Positions 28,502-39,797 of a DNA stretch of 64,000 bases are shown in pieces. The DNA is from Pseudoalteromonas nigrifaciens (GTDB lineage: Bacteria; Pseudomonadota; Gammaproteobacteria; Enterobacterales; Alteromonadaceae), in the NCBI RefSeq assembly GCF_002221505.1, contig NZ_CP011036.1:3162001-3226000 (forward strand), read 5' to 3'. Every line of letters starts with the position of its first letter. Positions within the stretch are counted from its first letter, which is position 1. The notes beneath the pieces were generated by a model that was given only the letters and a program-made list of their open reading frames with translations, ran no database searches and was not told where the DNA came from. The position numbers were made by a program, and so were the translations under genes.

Positions 28502-28876
28502 ATGAAACACGTAACAAAAGTACATTACCACAGCGTTAGCAAAAATTTAGATGTTTACTTTGATGATGACAGCCAAGCCGTATTTAGTTGTGAATTTTTA
28601 CGTGTGCACTCTCCTTCTGCAGAAGTGCAAGGACATGGCTCAGGGCCAATGAAATTAGTATTCAATAAACAATCCGTTGGTATTAAAAACATTGCTCATG
28701 TTGGTCATTACGCACTGCGTTTAGATTTTGACGATGGCCACAATAGCGGGTTATTTAGCTGGCAATATTTTGCAAAACTACAGGCGCAGCAAGCGACTCT
28801 ATGGGATGAGTATTTAAAGCGGGTTAGTGAGCACAATAACTCTAAAGACAGCGTACCCATAAAGTTTATTCCTTAA
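28502..28876 (+). CDS. DUF971 protein (gamma-butyrobetaine hydroxylase N-terminal-like)
   Basis: This 124-residue protein is a stand-alone DUF971 domain, the small fold that forms the N-terminus of gamma-butyrobetaine hydroxylases. Segments VYFDDDSQAVFSCEFLRVHSPSAEVQGHG and VGHYALRLDFDDGHNSGLFSWQYF are characteristic. Function of stand-alone members is not established. It is commonly found directly after hslU in gammaproteobacteria. Confidence 0.85.
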   Translation: MKHVTKVHYHSVSKNLDVYFDDDSQAVFSCEFLRVHSPSAEVQGHGSGPMKLVFNKQSVGIKNIAHVGHYALRLDFDDGHNSGLFSWQYFAKLQAQQATLWDEYLKRVSEHNNSKDSVPIKFIP

Positions 28877-28903
28877 ACTATACGGGTACTTTATTGCTAA
28901 GTT

Positions 28904-30784
28904 TTAAACCTTAAATTTGTCAATTGCAGCAAAAAGCACTCGTGCTTGCGCTGATACTTCTTCGCTTGTTTGCGCATTGTTAGCAGCGTGCCCTGAGGTG
29001 TTTCTGGCAATATCACGAATACTCACCACATTTTTATTTACTTCAGATGCTACTTGGCTTTGTTGATCAATTGCCACAGCAATTTGTGTGCTCATTTCCA
29101 TAATCGTTTGCACATCTTCGGTTATTGCTCCGAGTAACTCACCAGCTCTATTTGCTTGCAATGCACTTTCATCACCTTGTGAGCGGCACTGATGCATAAT
29201 ACTCACCACTTCTTGAGTGCGCTGTTGTAGAGTATTTATTATACCTTCTATTTCACTTGTAGATTCTTGTGTTCGTTGAGCCAATGAGCGCACTTCATCT
29301 GCAACCACAGCAAACCCTCTGCCTTGCTCACCCGCTCTAGCGGCTTCAATAGCAGCGTTTAACGCTAACAAGTTAGTTTGATCGGCAATCGCACGAATAA
29401 CATCAAGCACAGAGCCTATTGTTTCACCGTCTTTTTCTAATAAAGAAACGACACTTGACGCATGCTCTAAAGAGTCAGACAACCCTCTAATATGCGCGAC
29501 GGTTGACTCAACCTCACTACGACCTTGTTGCGCACTTAAATTAGTTGATTCTGCTTTTTTAGCAGCAGCTTCGGTATTATGTGAAATATCTTGAATGGTC
29601 GCCTGCATTTCGGTCGCCGCAGTGGCCACCATATCGGCTTCATGTAATTGATCTTGCATACCCGAGCTGGTTGCGGCGGTACTTTCTGATAAATTTTCAG
29701 TCGCGATATTTAACGCATTTAAAGCCCCATTCACCTCATTTATAAGGTTATTAAAGTCACCAATTAAACTATTAAAATCTTTCGACATAATCGTAATTTC
29801 GTCATTGCCAATTTGCTCAATGGTTACTGTTAAATCATTATTGCGTCGAATCTTGTTTATAGATTGGTAAATACGCTCTACAGGTACAATGATAGAGCGA
29901 CTGGTTAAGTAAACCAGGGTTAAAACTATAATACCCGATATAATAAACACCATAATAGCGACCGACTGTGCTTTAGCTATACTGGCTTCAACTTGCAATT
30001 TAGTATCTGCTACTAGCTGCATTACCAACTGATCACTTTGCTCTACACTTTGTTGCATGCGCCCAAGTGCGCCAGAGTCTAGATCAACACCTAATTCAAG
30101 CTGCGCTTTTACCAAAGTTTGAAAAGCACTTTGATAATTAGACAGTAGGTTTTTTAAATTACTTTTAATGTTTTGACTTAGTGATGAGCTCGTTATTTTT
30201 TGCTGTAACGTATCAACATGATCTTGAAAGTTTGCTAAATATTTTTCATCCAAACGTAACATAAAGTCTTTTTCGGCACGTCTTAACTGTAGCATTAGGG
30301 TCAATAGCTGGTATTCATCTTGTTGATTGAGCAAACTTTCTACTTCGTGCACAGCACTTCGCAGCTGCCCATAAAGCCCATCGTCTTGATGTAAGCCAAT
30401 ACTTTTTTGCAGTCGCACAACCTCATTAAAATCACTATAAAAGCTTTTTATTAAACGCGTATAGAGGGTTATCTGTTGTGTATCAATCTCTGAATCTTGC
30501 ATTTGCGATTGTAATTGAATTATTTGTTTATTTAACTGTGCGTATTCTTGTTCAAATAATGAGAGTGCTTGTGGCTGTTTATAAAACAAAAAGGTTTTTT
30601 CATGTGCACTTAACTGCAACTGATGAATGTTTAACTGCTCGGCCTGTTGCGTGATGTTCGTTAACTTTAACGTGGTTTGTGAGCCTGTGATAATTACATA
30701 TAAAAAAGCCAGCATGGCCAAAGCAACAGTTAAAGCATTTAGCTGCAAACGCCGCTTAATGGTCAAGTTTTGTAAAACAATCAT
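28904..30784 (-). CDS. Methyl-accepting chemotaxis protein with HBM-like all-helical sensor
   Basis: This 626-residue chemoreceptor has TM1 (about residues 14-33), a periplasmic region of about 240 residues, TM2 (about 276-297), HAMP and a signalling domain with the hairpin tip [26 protein letters not shown]. The periplasmic part is entirely helical, and segments such as [19 protein letters not shown] and [16 protein letters not shown] fit the helical bimodular (HBM) sensor fold that binds organic acids in characterised receptors. The ligand here is unknown. The C-terminus lacks an NWETF-type CheR tether. Confidence 0.88.
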   Translation of the reverse strand: MIVLQNLTIKRRLQLNALTVALAMLAFLYVIITGSQTTLKLTNITQQAEQLNIHQLQLSAHEKTFLFYKQPQALSLFEQEYAQLNKQIIQLQSQMQDSEIDTQQITLYTRLIKSFYSDFNEVVRLQKSIGLHQDDGLYGQLRSAVHEVESLLNQQDEYQLLTLMLQLRRAEKDFMLRLDEKYLANFQDHVDTLQQKITSSSLSQNIKSNLKNLLSNYQSAFQTLVKAQLELGVDLDSGALGRMQQSVEQSDQLVMQLVADTKLQVEASIAKAQSVAIMVFIISGIIVLTLVYLTSRSIIVPVERIYQSINKIRRNNDLTVTIEQIGNDEITIMSKDFNSLIGDFNNLINEVNGALNALNIATENLSESTAATSSGMQDQLHEADMVATAATEMQATIQDISHNTEAAAKKAESTNLSAQQGRSEVESTVAHIRGLSDSLEHASSVVSLLEKDGETIGSVLDVIRAIADQTNLLALNAAIEAARAGEQGRGFAVVADEVRSLAQRTQESTSEIEGIINTLQQRTQEVVSIMHQCRSQGDESALQANRAGELLGAITEDVQTIMEMSTQIAVAIDQQSQVASEVNKNVVSIRDIARNTSGHAANNAQTSEEVSAQARVLFAAIDKFKV

Positions 30785-31066
30785 TGTTACACCTTTAAAA
30801 ATTTAATGAGCAACTTTGTTACTTACACTTAAATAACTTAAGCTTTTAACAAAGAATAAATACCAAAATACCTGCGCTGTTTACGTTATTTAAATTACGT
30901 AATTAACATTACTTGCAATTGCCTTTATTTAGCTTACTTAACCGCGCAATTATTTAGTCGCGGATTATATGCCAGCATTAACTTAAGGCCTATACATTGT
31001 TTAGACCAATGATTAGTAAATACTTATTTACTGCCTATTTTGCCTAAATTTACTGCGATTAAGTCG
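30785..31066. other. Gene-free AT-rich gap between the chemoreceptor and rraA
   Basis: I find no coding frame and no strong hairpin here. It must contain the chemoreceptor promoter on the minus strand; I did not find a clear sigma28 (TAAA-N15-GCCGATAA) match. Confidence 0.4.
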
Positions 31067-31094
31067 TTGTTATTGCATATAAGGAGGGTATACT
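31067..31094 (+). promoter_or_regulatory. Candidate sigma70 promoter for rraA-hutG
   Basis: TTGTTA at 31067-31072 and TATACT at 31089-31094 are 16 bp apart, 37 bases before the rraA ATG. No HutC-type palindrome is seen near it. Confidence 0.55.
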
Positions 31095-31130
31095 GAAGCA
31101 TAAACTAATGTATCTTTTGAGGATAAAATA

Positions 31131-31628
31131 ATGGATTACAGCACTTCTGATTTATGTGACCACTTTGCCGATGTGGTTGACGTGCTTGAACCTATGTTCA
31201 TCAACTTTGGTGGCCGACACAGCTTTGGTGGCCGCATTAAAACGGTTAAATGTTTTGAAAATAATGAACTTATCCGTGAATTACTTTCTCAAGATGGTAC
31301 AGACCTAGTGCTACTTATTGACGGTGGCGGCTCTACTCGTCGTGCACTTATCGATATTGAACTGGCCGAACTTGCACTTGAAAATAACTGGCAAGGTATT
31401 ATTGTTTACGGAGCCGTACGCCACGTAGACGAAATTGAAGAGCTTGATTTAGGCATTCAAGCTATTGCCTCTATTCCGGTTGCAGCAGATAGCCAAGGTG
31501 CAGGCGAAGACGGCATTGGGGTTAACTTTGCTGGTGTATCATTTTTTGATGATGACTTTATTTATGCCGACAGCACCGGCATTGTATTATCGGCAGAAGA
31601 GCTAGAACTGGAAATCGTAGAAATATAA
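31131..31628 (+). CDS. rraA: Regulator of ribonuclease activity RraA
   Basis: RraA is a ring-shaped trimer that binds RNase E and dampens RNA decay. The 165-residue protein is collinear with the E. coli protein: [68 protein letters not shown] and [10 protein letters not shown]. The fold resembles methyltransferase MenG, an old misannotation. hutG begins one base after its stop, so the two are almost certainly one transcript. Confidence 0.96.
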   Translation: MDYSTSDLCDHFADVVDVLEPMFINFGGRHSFGGRIKTVKCFENNELIRELLSQDGTDLVLLIDGGGSTRRALIDIELAELALENNWQGIIVYGAVRHVDEIEELDLGIQAIASIPVAADSQGAGEDGIGVNFAGVSFFDDDFIYADSTGIVLSAEELELEIVEI

Positions 31629-31629
31629 C

Positions 31630-32679
31630 GTGGCGCACTATTTAAACGTTTACGATGAAAGCGCGGTTAAGTCGTTTTGCACTAGTCGCGCTAACGAAAC
31701 CAAAGTATGGCAGTCAATGTCATTACTCGATACCGACGTAAATATACAACAAGCGCTTAGCGATGCCGCACAATTTGGCATGCGCTACGTGTTACTGGGT
31801 ATTTGTGAAGATATTGGCCCAAAAGCAAACTTAGGAGCTGGGGGTGCAGAGCAAGCATGGCCGGCTTTTTTACAACGTTTTTTAAACCAGCCTTATAATC
31901 AATTTATTGCCACGCAAAAAGTACTGTTACTTGGCGAAGTGCACACAGCTGATTTAATGGCGCAAAGCGCTCTACTCGACAACCAAAACCCTGCCCATTT
32001 AACACAGTTGCGTGAGTTATGTGAGCAACTTGATCAACGCGTAGAAGCTATATTAAGTTTTATATTTAAAGCGGGGCTTGAACCCATTGTTATTGGTGGT
32101 GGCCATAATAATTGCTTAGGTATTATAAAAGCGTTAGCTAAGTATAAAAACACCGCTATTAACGCTATAAATTTTGATCCCCACGCCGACTTTCGAGAAT
32201 GCGAAGGCCGCCACAGTGGTAATGGCTTTAGCTATGCGTACAGCGCGCAGTGTTTAAAAAGTTACCATGTTATTGGCTTGCACGAGCTAAAAAACAATCA
32301 AGCTATTATAGATGCGTTAGCCGCTGCTAATTTTACTTTTAATAGCTATCAGTCAATCGCCGTTAAACGTGAAATTAATCTAACTCAAGCAGTGAGCAAT
32401 GCGCTGAAGAGTTTTGATGCAGCGCCTCTAGGTGTTGAGGTTGATTTAGATAGCATTGCATTTATGCCTGTAAGTGCTTATACCTGTAGTGGTTTTAGCG
32501 TAAGTGACGCTGAGCACTTTGTACATTTAGCTGCAAGCAACCGCCACTCTCACTACTTACACTTATGCGAAGCAGCTCCCATTCAACATCCCAGCGGGAT
32601 TAAAGCCGGTAAAGTGCATTGCGGACAAGTTATTAGCGCACTAGTGAATAGTTACCTGCAAGCCAAAGAGTGTGCTTAA
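31630..32679 (+). CDS. hutG: Formimidoylglutamase
   Basis: HutG hydrolyses N-formimidoyl-glutamate to glutamate and formamide, the last step of histidine catabolism. It is a 349-residue arginase-family enzyme with the Mn-ligand motifs GGGHNN, NFDPHADFRE and EVDLDSIAF. The arginase fold also includes agmatinases, but the nearby hut genes and the variant DPHAD motif favour HutG. Start is GTG, one base after the rraA stop. It is separated from the other hut genes by a GGDEF/EAL gene on the opposite strand, with which it shares stop-codon bases. Confidence 0.9.
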   Translation: MAHYLNVYDESAVKSFCTSRANETKVWQSMSLLDTDVNIQQALSDAAQFGMRYVLLGICEDIGPKANLGAGGAEQAWPAFLQRFLNQPYNQFIATQKVLLLGEVHTADLMAQSALLDNQNPAHLTQLRELCEQLDQRVEAILSFIFKAGLEPIVIGGGHNNCLGIIKALAKYKNTAINAINFDPHADFRECEGRHSGNGFSYAYSAQCLKSYHVIGLHELKNNQAIIDALAAANFTFNSYQSIAVKREINLTQAVSNALKSFDAAPLGVEVDLDSIAFMPVSAYTCSGFSVSDAEHFVHLAASNRHSHYLHLCEAAPIQHPSGIKAGKVHCGQVISALVNSYLQAKECA

Positions 32680-34445
32680 TTACTTTGCTGCTGCGCTAAT
32701 TGCCACTGCTTTAACCAGCTCATTAAACCAACACTGCTTAATGGGTGGCCAAAATAATAGCCTTGTGCAGCATAGCCTTTTAGGCTTTTTACAAATTTAA
32801 GCTGATCTAGGGTTTCAACCCCTTCAAAAATAACCTTAGTACTTTGTTGATTATGCATTTGTACCATACCAACAACTAGGCTGCGAATATTGTTTTGATT
32901 ACTAAAATCAGCAGTTAATGCTGGCGCGACTTTAATGTATTCTACCGCTAAACTAGGTAACTTAGAGAGCGAAACGGGGTTATCGCCCAAACCATCAACA
33001 CACACTTTTAAGCCTATATTATTAAGCCGCGCAATCATGGCTCGCCCTTTGTCATCTAGGTTAGTAAAAATATGTAGCGGGCACTCAACAATTAAATCGC
33101 CAGGCCTTAAGTTATGCTCTTTCATAGCACTCGTTACAAATTCTACAAACTCTTCATTGAGCATTTCAGGGCCAAATACATTAATGCTCAATGGCACTGC
33201 AAAGCCCTCCATACGCAATGCCATTGCAAGTTCAGCAGCGCGCTCTATAACAAATATAGCCAGTGGGTAAGCAAGCCCTGCAATTCTAATATCATCAATA
33301 AAACGACTCGCTGAAAGTATGCCTTGCTTAGGATGCTGCCAACGCAGTAATAGTTCTAAAAATTCAATTTGGCCATTATCATTTACAATAACCGGCTGAA
33401 AATACAGCTCGAACTCATTGGTGAAATCAATTTCTGCAAGCTCTTTTAATCGTGCTTGCTGCTCTAACTGCTCGATCATCATTTGTTGATGATAAGCAAC
33501 CACCTGTTGTTTTGGCTGGCTATCAAGTGCTAAATAAGCCGACTTAATTAAATTATCAAAGTCTTCATCTTGCTCATTACAATGCACATAGCTTGCTCTT
33601 GCGGTCACTTCTATAGTGCAGTTAGCCACATTAAAAGGTTTAAGTGTAGCGCCAAATATTTCGGTAATTATTTTTTCATGCAAGTGTTTATGGCTGGCTA
33701 AGTTACAAATAAAGGCAAAATTAAGCCCTCCTAAATGGGCTAGTTTTTCATCGTCCTCTAACGATACAATGCCATCATTATTGAGTAATTCTTTTATTCT
33801 ATTCGCCGACTGAGCAAGCAGTAAATCACCAAAATCACGCCCAATATGCTGATTAACTTGCTCAAAACCTTCTAAACGAAGAATTACCAACGCCCCTAGT
33901 GACGGTGCTTTATTACGCCACGTATTATAACCTTGACGTAATTTTTGTTTATCGGCAAAAGAGGCCAGCGGAGAGCTTTCGATGTAATGTTCAGGTGCTG
34001 CTTGCTGCTGCTTCAAGGGCGCTTGATTAAGTGTCTCATTATTAGTAATAAACCCAGTTAATGATAATAACAACACCGCACTAACAATCCAAAACAGTGC
34101 AATGCCAAACGCTGCAATGGCTATAAGTAATGCTATAAACAACACCGCAGCAAGTGCACTTAATATAATTAACAGCTTGTTTTTATGTACAATTGCATGC
34201 CACAAATTAAAGCCAAAACCTAATGCGAGTAAAGCGCTAAGCCATGCAGCACCACTGCTTAAAATAGCCAACCCTATTAACCCTGTGCATAAGTAGCTTA
34301 ATCTAGATGCTGTATTTTTTACGCTCAGCAAGGTAGCGATCATCGCCATAAGTAAGGCGCCACTAAAAAAAACCGGCAAGCCACTGTCGCTAATCAAGCT
34401 CAAATTAGCACTACTGGTACTGGCTAAAAAATTAAATAAAAGCAT
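32676..34445 (-). CDS. Membrane protein with degenerate GGDEF and EAL domains
   Basis: The N-terminus has about five hydrophobic helices over residues 1-135. A GGDEF domain follows, whose signature reads GGLNF, so cyclase activity is unlikely. The EAL domain has ELLLRW where EALLRW is expected (catalytic Glu kept), retains Asn in SINVF, Glu in VECP, Lys in YIKVA and Glu in FEGVET, but DDFG is replaced by DGLG, losing the second metal-ligand Asp. This suggests a c-di-GMP binder or a protein-interaction module rather than an enzyme. It sits in the middle of the hut genes, sharing stop bases with hutG. Confidence 0.85.
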   Translation of the reverse strand: MLLFNFLASTSSANLSLISDSGLPVFFSGALLMAMIATLLSVKNTASRLSYLCTGLIGLAILSSGAAWLSALLALGFGFNLWHAIVHKNKLLIILSALAAVLFIALLIAIAAFGIALFWIVSAVLLLSLTGFITNNETLNQAPLKQQQAAPEHYIESSPLASFADKQKLRQGYNTWRNKAPSLGALVILRLEGFEQVNQHIGRDFGDLLLAQSANRIKELLNNDGIVSLEDDEKLAHLGGLNFAFICNLASHKHLHEKIITEIFGATLKPFNVANCTIEVTARASYVHCNEQDEDFDNLIKSAYLALDSQPKQQVVAYHQQMMIEQLEQQARLKELAEIDFTNEFELYFQPVIVNDNGQIEFLELLLRWQHPKQGILSASRFIDDIRIAGLAYPLAIFVIERAAELAMALRMEGFAVPLSINVFGPEMLNEEFVEFVTSAMKEHNLRPGDLIVECPLHIFTNLDDKGRAMIARLNNIGLKVCVDGLGDNPVSLSKLPSLAVEYIKVAPALTADFSNQNNIRSLVVGMVQMHNQQSTKVIFEGVETLDQLKFVKSLKGYAAQGYYFGHPLSSVGLMSWLKQWQLAQQQSN

Positions 34446-34486
34446 AAATATTAAGGCCTACTTATCGGTCTGGGGTAAAGGTGTGA

Positions 34487-35734
34487 CTAAATAAGTTTAC
34501 CCATAATCCATAAGTTTAACAGTTTATTTACCCCAAACTGGTAACTTAATTGTGCTGGATGGCTTATTTGCCAATGTGCAATGTCGGCCCTCGCACCTAC
34601 TTTTAAAACTCCGCGGTCTGTTAATCCTAAAGCTTTAGCAGCATTACGAGTTACTCCAGCAAGTGACTGCTCGGGTGTTAATCTAAATAATGTGCATGCC
34701 ATATTCATCATTAATTGTAGCGAACACAGCGGTGAGGTGCCCGGATTAAAGTCGCTAGCAATCGCTATAGGCACTTTATATTGATTAAGCAAAGCTATTG
34801 GCGGAAGTTGTGTTTCTCTTAAAAAGTAAAATGCGCCAGGCAACAATACTGCTACTGTGCCGGCCTGTGCCATCGCTTTTACGCCATCTTCATCTAGGTA
34901 TTCAATATGATCAGCCGATAGCCCGTTAAATTGCGCCACCAGCTCAGCACCGTGTTGATTAGAGAGCTGCTCGGCATGGCATTTTACTGGCAAGTTATGT
35001 TTTTTTGCCGCCTCGAACACCCGCTTAGTTTGGGTATAGCTAAAGCCTACATTCTCACAAAAAACATCAACCGCATCAGCAAGGTTATTAGCCACTACCT
35101 GATCAAGCATATCGTTACATACTAAATCAATATAGTCATCGCTACGCCCTTTGTACTCTGGTGGTAGCGCATGCGCCCCTAAAAAGGTGGTTTTAATATT
35201 AATAGGGTGATGCTCATCAAGTAAGCGCGCCACTTCTAATATTTTTACTTCGTTGGCAGTATCGAGTCCATAACCCGACTTTATTTCAACAGTTGTCACG
35301 CCCTCTGCCAGTAACGTATTTAACCTATCTTTGGCGGCTACAAATAACTGCTCATGATCGGCAGCGCGGGTGGCTTTAACTGTACTAGTTATACCGCCAC
35401 CTTGGGCAGCAATTTGCTCATAACTCACCCCTTGTAAGCGCTGCTCAAACTCCTCTGCTCTAGAGCCTGCAAACACTAAATGCGTGTGGCAATCTATTAA
35501 CCCTGGGGTTAACCATTGCCCTTTTATACTCAAGGTCGGCGTTGCAAACACATCAAAACTAGGTAAGTTTTTTTGCTCACCTAGCCACATAATTTTTCCA
35601 TTTTTGATTGCTAAGGCTGCATTTTCTATCGCGCCATAAGGCGCCTCTACAGCAGTATCCATAGTGGCAATGTTGGCATCGGTAAGCAGTAAATCAATAT
35701 CTTCTAATTCATAACCTGGTGTTGCACTTTGCAT
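34487..35734 (-). CDS. hutI: Imidazolonepropionase
   Basis: HutI hydrolyses 4-imidazolone-5-propanoate to formiminoglutamate, step three of histidine catabolism. The amidohydrolase motifs are [17 protein letters not shown] (metal-binding HxH), [23 protein letters not shown] and SDFNPGTSP. The frame is open back to 35800, but the ATG at 35734 has AAGGG eight bases upstream and starts [14 protein letters not shown], giving the family's length (415 residues). It is divergent from hutC across a HutC-type palindrome. Confidence 0.95.
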   Translation of the reverse strand: MQSATPGYELEDIDLLLTDANIATMDTAVEAPYGAIENAALAIKNGKIMWLGEQKNLPSFDVFATPTLSIKGQWLTPGLIDCHTHLVFAGSRAEEFEQRLQGVSYEQIAAQGGGITSTVKATRAADHEQLFVAAKDRLNTLLAEGVTTVEIKSGYGLDTANEVKILEVARLLDEHHPINIKTTFLGAHALPPEYKGRSDDYIDLVCNDMLDQVVANNLADAVDVFCENVGFSYTQTKRVFEAAKKHNLPVKCHAEQLSNQHGAELVAQFNGLSADHIEYLDEDGVKAMAQAGTVAVLLPGAFYFLRETQLPPIALLNQYKVPIAIASDFNPGTSPLCSLQLMMNMACTLFRLTPEQSLAGVTRNAAKALGLTDRGVLKVGARADIAHWQISHPAQLSYQFGVNKLLNLWIMGKLI

Positions 35735-35787
35735 ATTGCGCGCCCTTGTGTTTTTTATAATGACTAAAATATAGTCTAACAACCCGT

Positions 35788-35801
35788 CTTGTATATACAA
35801 G
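35788..35801. promoter_or_regulatory. HutC operator
   Basis: The perfect palindrome CTTGTATATACAAG lies between the divergent hutI and hutC genes. HutC-family repressors bind TGTATATACA-type sites and release on urocanate. One operator here could control both directions, so HutC would repress hutI and its own hutC-hutU-hutH operon. Confidence 0.85.
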
Positions 35802-35854
35802 GCAATTATGCCATCTTAATCTTATAGTTTATTTTTAATACAATTAAATACACC

Positions 35855-36568
35855 ATGACAACGCCTAAATTTGCACAAATAAAACAGTTTATAGTTGATA
35901 AAATTAGCAGTGCTACATGGCAAGAAAACCAGCGTGTGCCTTCTGAAAACGAGCTAAGCAATCAATTTTCTGTAAGCCGTATGACCGCTCGACGCGCATT
36001 AAGCGAGCTAACCGAGGCGGGAATTTTAACTCGCAGCCAAGGGTTAGGCACCTTTGTTGCTAGCTTTAAATCGCAGTCGTCATTGCTTGAAATTAAAAAT
36101 ATTGCCGATGAAGTAAAAGAACGCAATGGTAATTATAGCTGTACGGTATTGGCCCTTGAGTCGCTACCCGCAATCACTAGTATTGCCATTGCACTGGGTA
36201 TTAAAGTTAACAGCACTGTGTATCGCAGTGCATTGCTGCATAACGAAAATACTAAACCACTGCAAATAGAGGAGCGCTTTGTAAATCCCACTTTTGCCAC
36301 GCAGTACTTACAACAAAATTTTACGCTACTTACTCCACATGAGTACTTATCGAATGTAGCCCCGCTTACCCAAGCAACGCATACGGTGGAAGCCATTATG
36401 CCCAATAAACAAATGTGCCAGTGGCTTAACTTATCGAGTCAAGAACCTTGCCTGCAACTCATTCGCCGTACTTGGTCAAGCAACGGCATTGTGAGTTATG
36501 CCCGACTTGTTTCACCAGGGAGTAAGTATCGTTTAGGTGGTCACTTAACTTTTAAAAATAATAATTAA
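35855..36568 (+). CDS. hutC: Histidine utilisation repressor HutC (GntR family)
   Basis: HutC is a GntR/HutC transcription repressor induced by urocanate. The 237-residue protein has a winged-helix DNA-binding domain ([41 protein letters not shown], about residues 28-70) and a UTRA effector domain with [13 protein letters not shown] and [19 protein letters not shown]. It begins 53 bases from the operator at 35788-35801 and is followed 20 bases later by hutU. Confidence 0.94.
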   Translation: MTTPKFAQIKQFIVDKISSATWQENQRVPSENELSNQFSVSRMTARRALSELTEAGILTRSQGLGTFVASFKSQSSLLEIKNIADEVKERNGNYSCTVLALESLPAITSIAIALGIKVNSTVYRSALLHNENTKPLQIEERFVNPTFATQYLQQNFTLLTPHEYLSNVAPLTQATHTVEAIMPNKQMCQWLNLSSQEPCLQLIRRTWSSNGIVSYARLVSPGSKYRLGGHLTFKNNN

Positions 36569-36588
36569 AAACTACAACAGGAGTAAAT

Positions 36589-38262
36589 ATGAACAATCGA
36601 CTCGACAACAACCGCACAATACGCGCCCCCCACGGCGATAAAATTAGCGCTAAAAGTTGGCAAACCGAAGCCGCTAAACGCATGTTAATGAATAACTTAG
36701 ACCCTGACGTTGCAGAGCATCCCCATGCATTAGTTGTTTATGGCGGCATTGGTCGCGCTGCACGTGACTGGCCCAGTTACGACAAAATTATAGCAACTCT
36801 CGATAGACTCGAAGATGACGAAACGCTACTCGTACAATCGGGTAAACCTGTAGGGGTATTTAAAACCCACAGTAATGCGCCGCGAGTACTCATAGCTAAT
36901 TCTAACTTAGTACCGCACTGGGCTAATTGGGAGCACTTTAACGAGCTCGATAAAAAGGGCTTGATGATGTACGGGCAAATGACCGCGGGATCTTGGATTT
37001 ACATTGGCTCACAAGGCATAGTGCAAGGCACTTACGAAACTTTTGTGGCCATGGCTAAACAACATTTTGCTGGCAGTGCTAAAGGTAAATGGGTATTAAC
37101 TGGCGGGCTTGGTGGCATGGGCGGCGCACAACCTCTTGCTGCAACTATGGCAGGCTTTTGTGCATTAGTGGTGGAATGCGATGAAACCCGTATCGATTTT
37201 AGAATAAAAACCGGTTACGTAGATATTAAAGCCAACAACCTTGAACACGCGCTACAACTTATAACTAATGCGTGCGTAAAAGGTGACGCCCTTTCGGTCG
37301 GGTTACTTGGTAATGCTGCCGATGTGTTTAGCACTTTAGTTAAAAGTGGCGTTACTCCCGATGTGGTCACCGATCAAACCTCAGCACACGATCCGCTAAA
37401 TGGCTATTTACCGCAAGGCTGGAGCATGGAACATGCAGCTAAAATGCGCGAACAAGACCCAAAAGCGGTTGTAACAGCAGCTAAGCAATCAATGGCGGTG
37501 CAAGTAAGAGCTATGCTCGCGCTGCAACAAGCGGGCGCTGCTACCACTGATTATGGCAACAATATTCGGCAAATGGCATTTGATGAAGGAGTAAGTAACG
37601 CATTTGATTTTCCGGGGTTTGTCCCTGCGTATATTCGTCCTTTATTTTGCGAAGGCATTGGCCCATTTAGATGGGTGGCACTGTCGGGCGACCCCGAAGA
37701 TATTTATAAAACCGATGCCAAAGTTAAAGAGTTAATCCCCGATGACGCACACTTACATAACTGGCTTGATATGGCGCGTGAACGTATTCAGTTTCAAGGC
37801 TTACCGGCGCGCATTTGCTGGGTAGGATTAAAAGACAGAGCCCGTCTTGCGCTCGCTTTTAACAACATGGTTAAAAATGGCGAGCTTAAAGCCCCGGTTG
37901 TTATTGGTCGCGACCACCTCGACTCTGGCTCGGTTGCTAGCCCTAACCGCGAAACCGAAGCTATGCTAGATGGCTCTGATGCGGTATCTGATTGGCCATT
38001 ACTCAATGCACTTCTTAACACAGCCAGTGGTGCAACTTGGGTATCGCTACACCATGGCGGTGGCGTAGGTATGGGCTTTAGCCAACATGCAGGCGTAGTT
38101 ATTGTGGCTGATGGCAGCGACGAAGCAAAACAGCGTATTGCCCGCGTACTGTGGAACGACCCTGCAACTGGAGTTATGCGCCACGCGGATGCAGGCTACG
38201 ATATAGCAAAAAATTGTGCAAAAGAGCAAAACCTAGACTTACCAATGTTAAACGAGGAATGA
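36589..38262 (+). CDS. hutU: Urocanate hydratase
   Basis: HutU hydrates urocanate to imidazolonepropionate, using tightly bound NAD as an electrophile. The 557-residue length is typical. Family stretches are [74 protein letters not shown] and [15 protein letters not shown]. The TGA stop lies inside the ribosome-binding region of hutH, so the two are translationally coupled. Confidence 0.97.
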   Translation: MNNRLDNNRTIRAPHGDKISAKSWQTEAAKRMLMNNLDPDVAEHPHALVVYGGIGRAARDWPSYDKIIATLDRLEDDETLLVQSGKPVGVFKTHSNAPRVLIANSNLVPHWANWEHFNELDKKGLMMYGQMTAGSWIYIGSQGIVQGTYETFVAMAKQHFAGSAKGKWVLTGGLGGMGGAQPLAATMAGFCALVVECDETRIDFRIKTGYVDIKANNLEHALQLITNACVKGDALSVGLLGNAADVFSTLVKSGVTPDVVTDQTSAHDPLNGYLPQGWSMEHAAKMREQDPKAVVTAAKQSMAVQVRAMLALQQAGAATTDYGNNIRQMAFDEGVSNAFDFPGFVPAYIRPLFCEGIGPFRWVALSGDPEDIYKTDAKVKELIPDDAHLHNWLDMARERIQFQGLPARICWVGLKDRARLALAFNNMVKNGELKAPVVIGRDHLDSGSVASPNRETEAMLDGSDAVSDWPLLNALLNTASGATWVSLHHGGGVGMGFSQHAGVVIVADGSDEAKQRIARVLWNDPATGVMRHADAGYDIAKNCAKEQNLDLPMLNEE

Positions 38263-38264
38263 TC

Positions 38265-39797
38265 ATGCTTGAACTAACTCTCACCCCCGGCTCGCTTGAT
38301 TTAAACACACTAAGAAAAATTAATAATTCACCGGTAAAATTGAGCCTTATAAAGCATGCCGAGTCGCAAATAGCTGCCAGCGCACAAACAGTGCAAAACG
38401 TAATTAACGAGCACCGCACTGTATATGGTATTAATACCGGTTTTGGCTTATTAGCTAACACCAAAATTGCCGATAACGAACTAGAGCTATTACAACGCTC
38501 TATTGTACTTTCGCATGCGGCAGGTATTGGCGAGTATATGGATGACAGTACCGTACGCTTAATGATCATCTTAAAAATTAATTCACTGTCGCGTGGTTAT
38601 TCTGGTATTCGTTTGCAGGTCATTGAATTTTTTATCCAGTTGCTTAATAGCCAAGTATACCCTTGCGTGCCTAAAAAAGGCTCGGTGGGTGCATCGGGCG
38701 ATTTAGCACCGCTTGCTCATATGTGCTTGCCGTTACTAGCCGAAGGCCACATGCGCCACCAAGGGCAAATAATCAGTGCCGAGCAAGGGCTTAAAATTGC
38801 GGGGCTAAAACCACTTACCTTAGCCGCTAAAGAAGGCTTAGCCCTTTTAAACGGCACCCAAGCCTCGACTGCTTTTGCATTACAAGGGCTATTTAGAGCA
38901 GAAGATTTATACGCACAAAGCTGCGTAATTGGCGCTATGAGTATTGAAGCGGCCATGGGCAGCCGAGCACCATTTGATGCGCGTATTCATGAAATTCGAG
39001 GCCAACAAGGGCAAATAGATACTGCAGCTATATTTAGAGCCTTGTTAGGTCCACAATCACAAATTAGTGAATCACACGTAAATTGCGAAAAAGTACAAGA
39101 CCCCTACTCTTTACGCTGTCAGCCACAAGTGCTTGGTGCTTGCTTAACCCAAATTCGCCAGGCGGCAGAAGTTTTATTATGTGAGTCTAACGGCGTAACC
39201 GACAACCCGCTGGTATTTGCTGATGTGGGTGATATTATTTCTGGCGGTAATTTTCATGCAGAGCCGGTGGCAATGGCCGCCGATAACTTAGCAATTGCCA
39301 TTGCTGAAATTGGCGCACTTGCCGAGCGCCGAATTGCTTTACTAATTGACTCTAGCCTATCTAAATTGCCGCCTTTTTTAGTTGAAAATGGCGGCGTAAA
39401 CTCAGGCTTTATGATCGCCCAAGTAACTGCCGCAGCCCTGGCATCTGAAAACAAATCACTTGCCCACCCAGCTTCTGTAGATAGTTTGCCAACCTCGGCG
39501 AATCAAGAAGATCATGTGTCTATGGCCACTTTTGCGGCAAGGCGCTTGAAGGAAATGGCCGATAACACCCAAGGCGTACTTGCTGTTGAATGGTTAGCGG
39601 CCGCGCAGGGGTTAGAGTTTAGAAAGCCGCTTACAGCTGCTGCTAAAGTAGAGCGTGCTAAAAGCTTACTGCGCGAGCATGTAAGCTACTACGATAAAGA
39701 CCGTTACTTTGCCCCCGATATTGAAGCTGCAAATGCGTTATTAAACGCAGGCAAGTTATGCAACTTTATTGAGGGTGACTGCTTAGTATCTTATTAA
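38265..39797 (+). CDS. hutH: Histidine ammonia-lyase
   Basis: HutH deaminates histidine to urocanate, the committing step of the pathway. The electrophilic MIO group forms from Ala143-Ser144-Gly145 in [12 protein letters not shown]. The open frame extends upstream to 38151 inside hutU, but the ATG at 38265 follows GAGG by seven bases and gives 510 residues, exactly the family length; an ATG at 38259 is the alternative. GVTDNPLVF and NQEDHVSMA are further signatures. Its stop overlaps that of the convergent SDR-like gene by four bases. Confidence 0.97.
   Translation: MLELTLTPGSLDLNTLRKINNSPVKLSLIKHAESQIAASAQTVQNVINEHRTVYGINTGFGLLANTKIADNELELLQRSIVLSHAAGIGEYMDDSTVRLMIILKINSLSRGYSGIRLQVIEFFIQLLNSQVYPCVPKKGSVGASGDLAPLAHMCLPLLAEGHMRHQGQIISAEQGLKIAGLKPLTLAAKEGLALLNGTQASTAFALQGLFRAEDLYAQSCVIGAMSIEAAMGSRAPFDARIHEIRGQQGQIDTAAIFRALLGPQSQISESHVNCEKVQDPYSLRCQPQVLGACLTQIRQAAEVLLCESNGVTDNPLVFADVGDIISGGNFHAEPVAMAADNLAIAIAEIGALAERRIALLIDSSLSKLPPFLVENGGVNSGFMIAQVTAAALASENKSLAHPASVDSLPTSANQEDHVSMATFAARRLKEMADNTQGVLAVEWLAAAQGLEFRKPLTAAAKVERAKSLLREHVSYYDKDRYFAPDIEAANALLNAGKLCNFIEGDCLVSY

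Noticed and set aside
30785..30960. Sigma28 flagellar promoter for the HBM chemoreceptor
   Set aside because: TAAA occurs, but no GCCGATAA-like element is found at the right distance.
38151..38264. HutH start at 38151
   Set aside because: The extra 38 residues are out-of-frame hutU sequence; the 510-residue product from 38265 has the family length and a proper ribosome-binding site.
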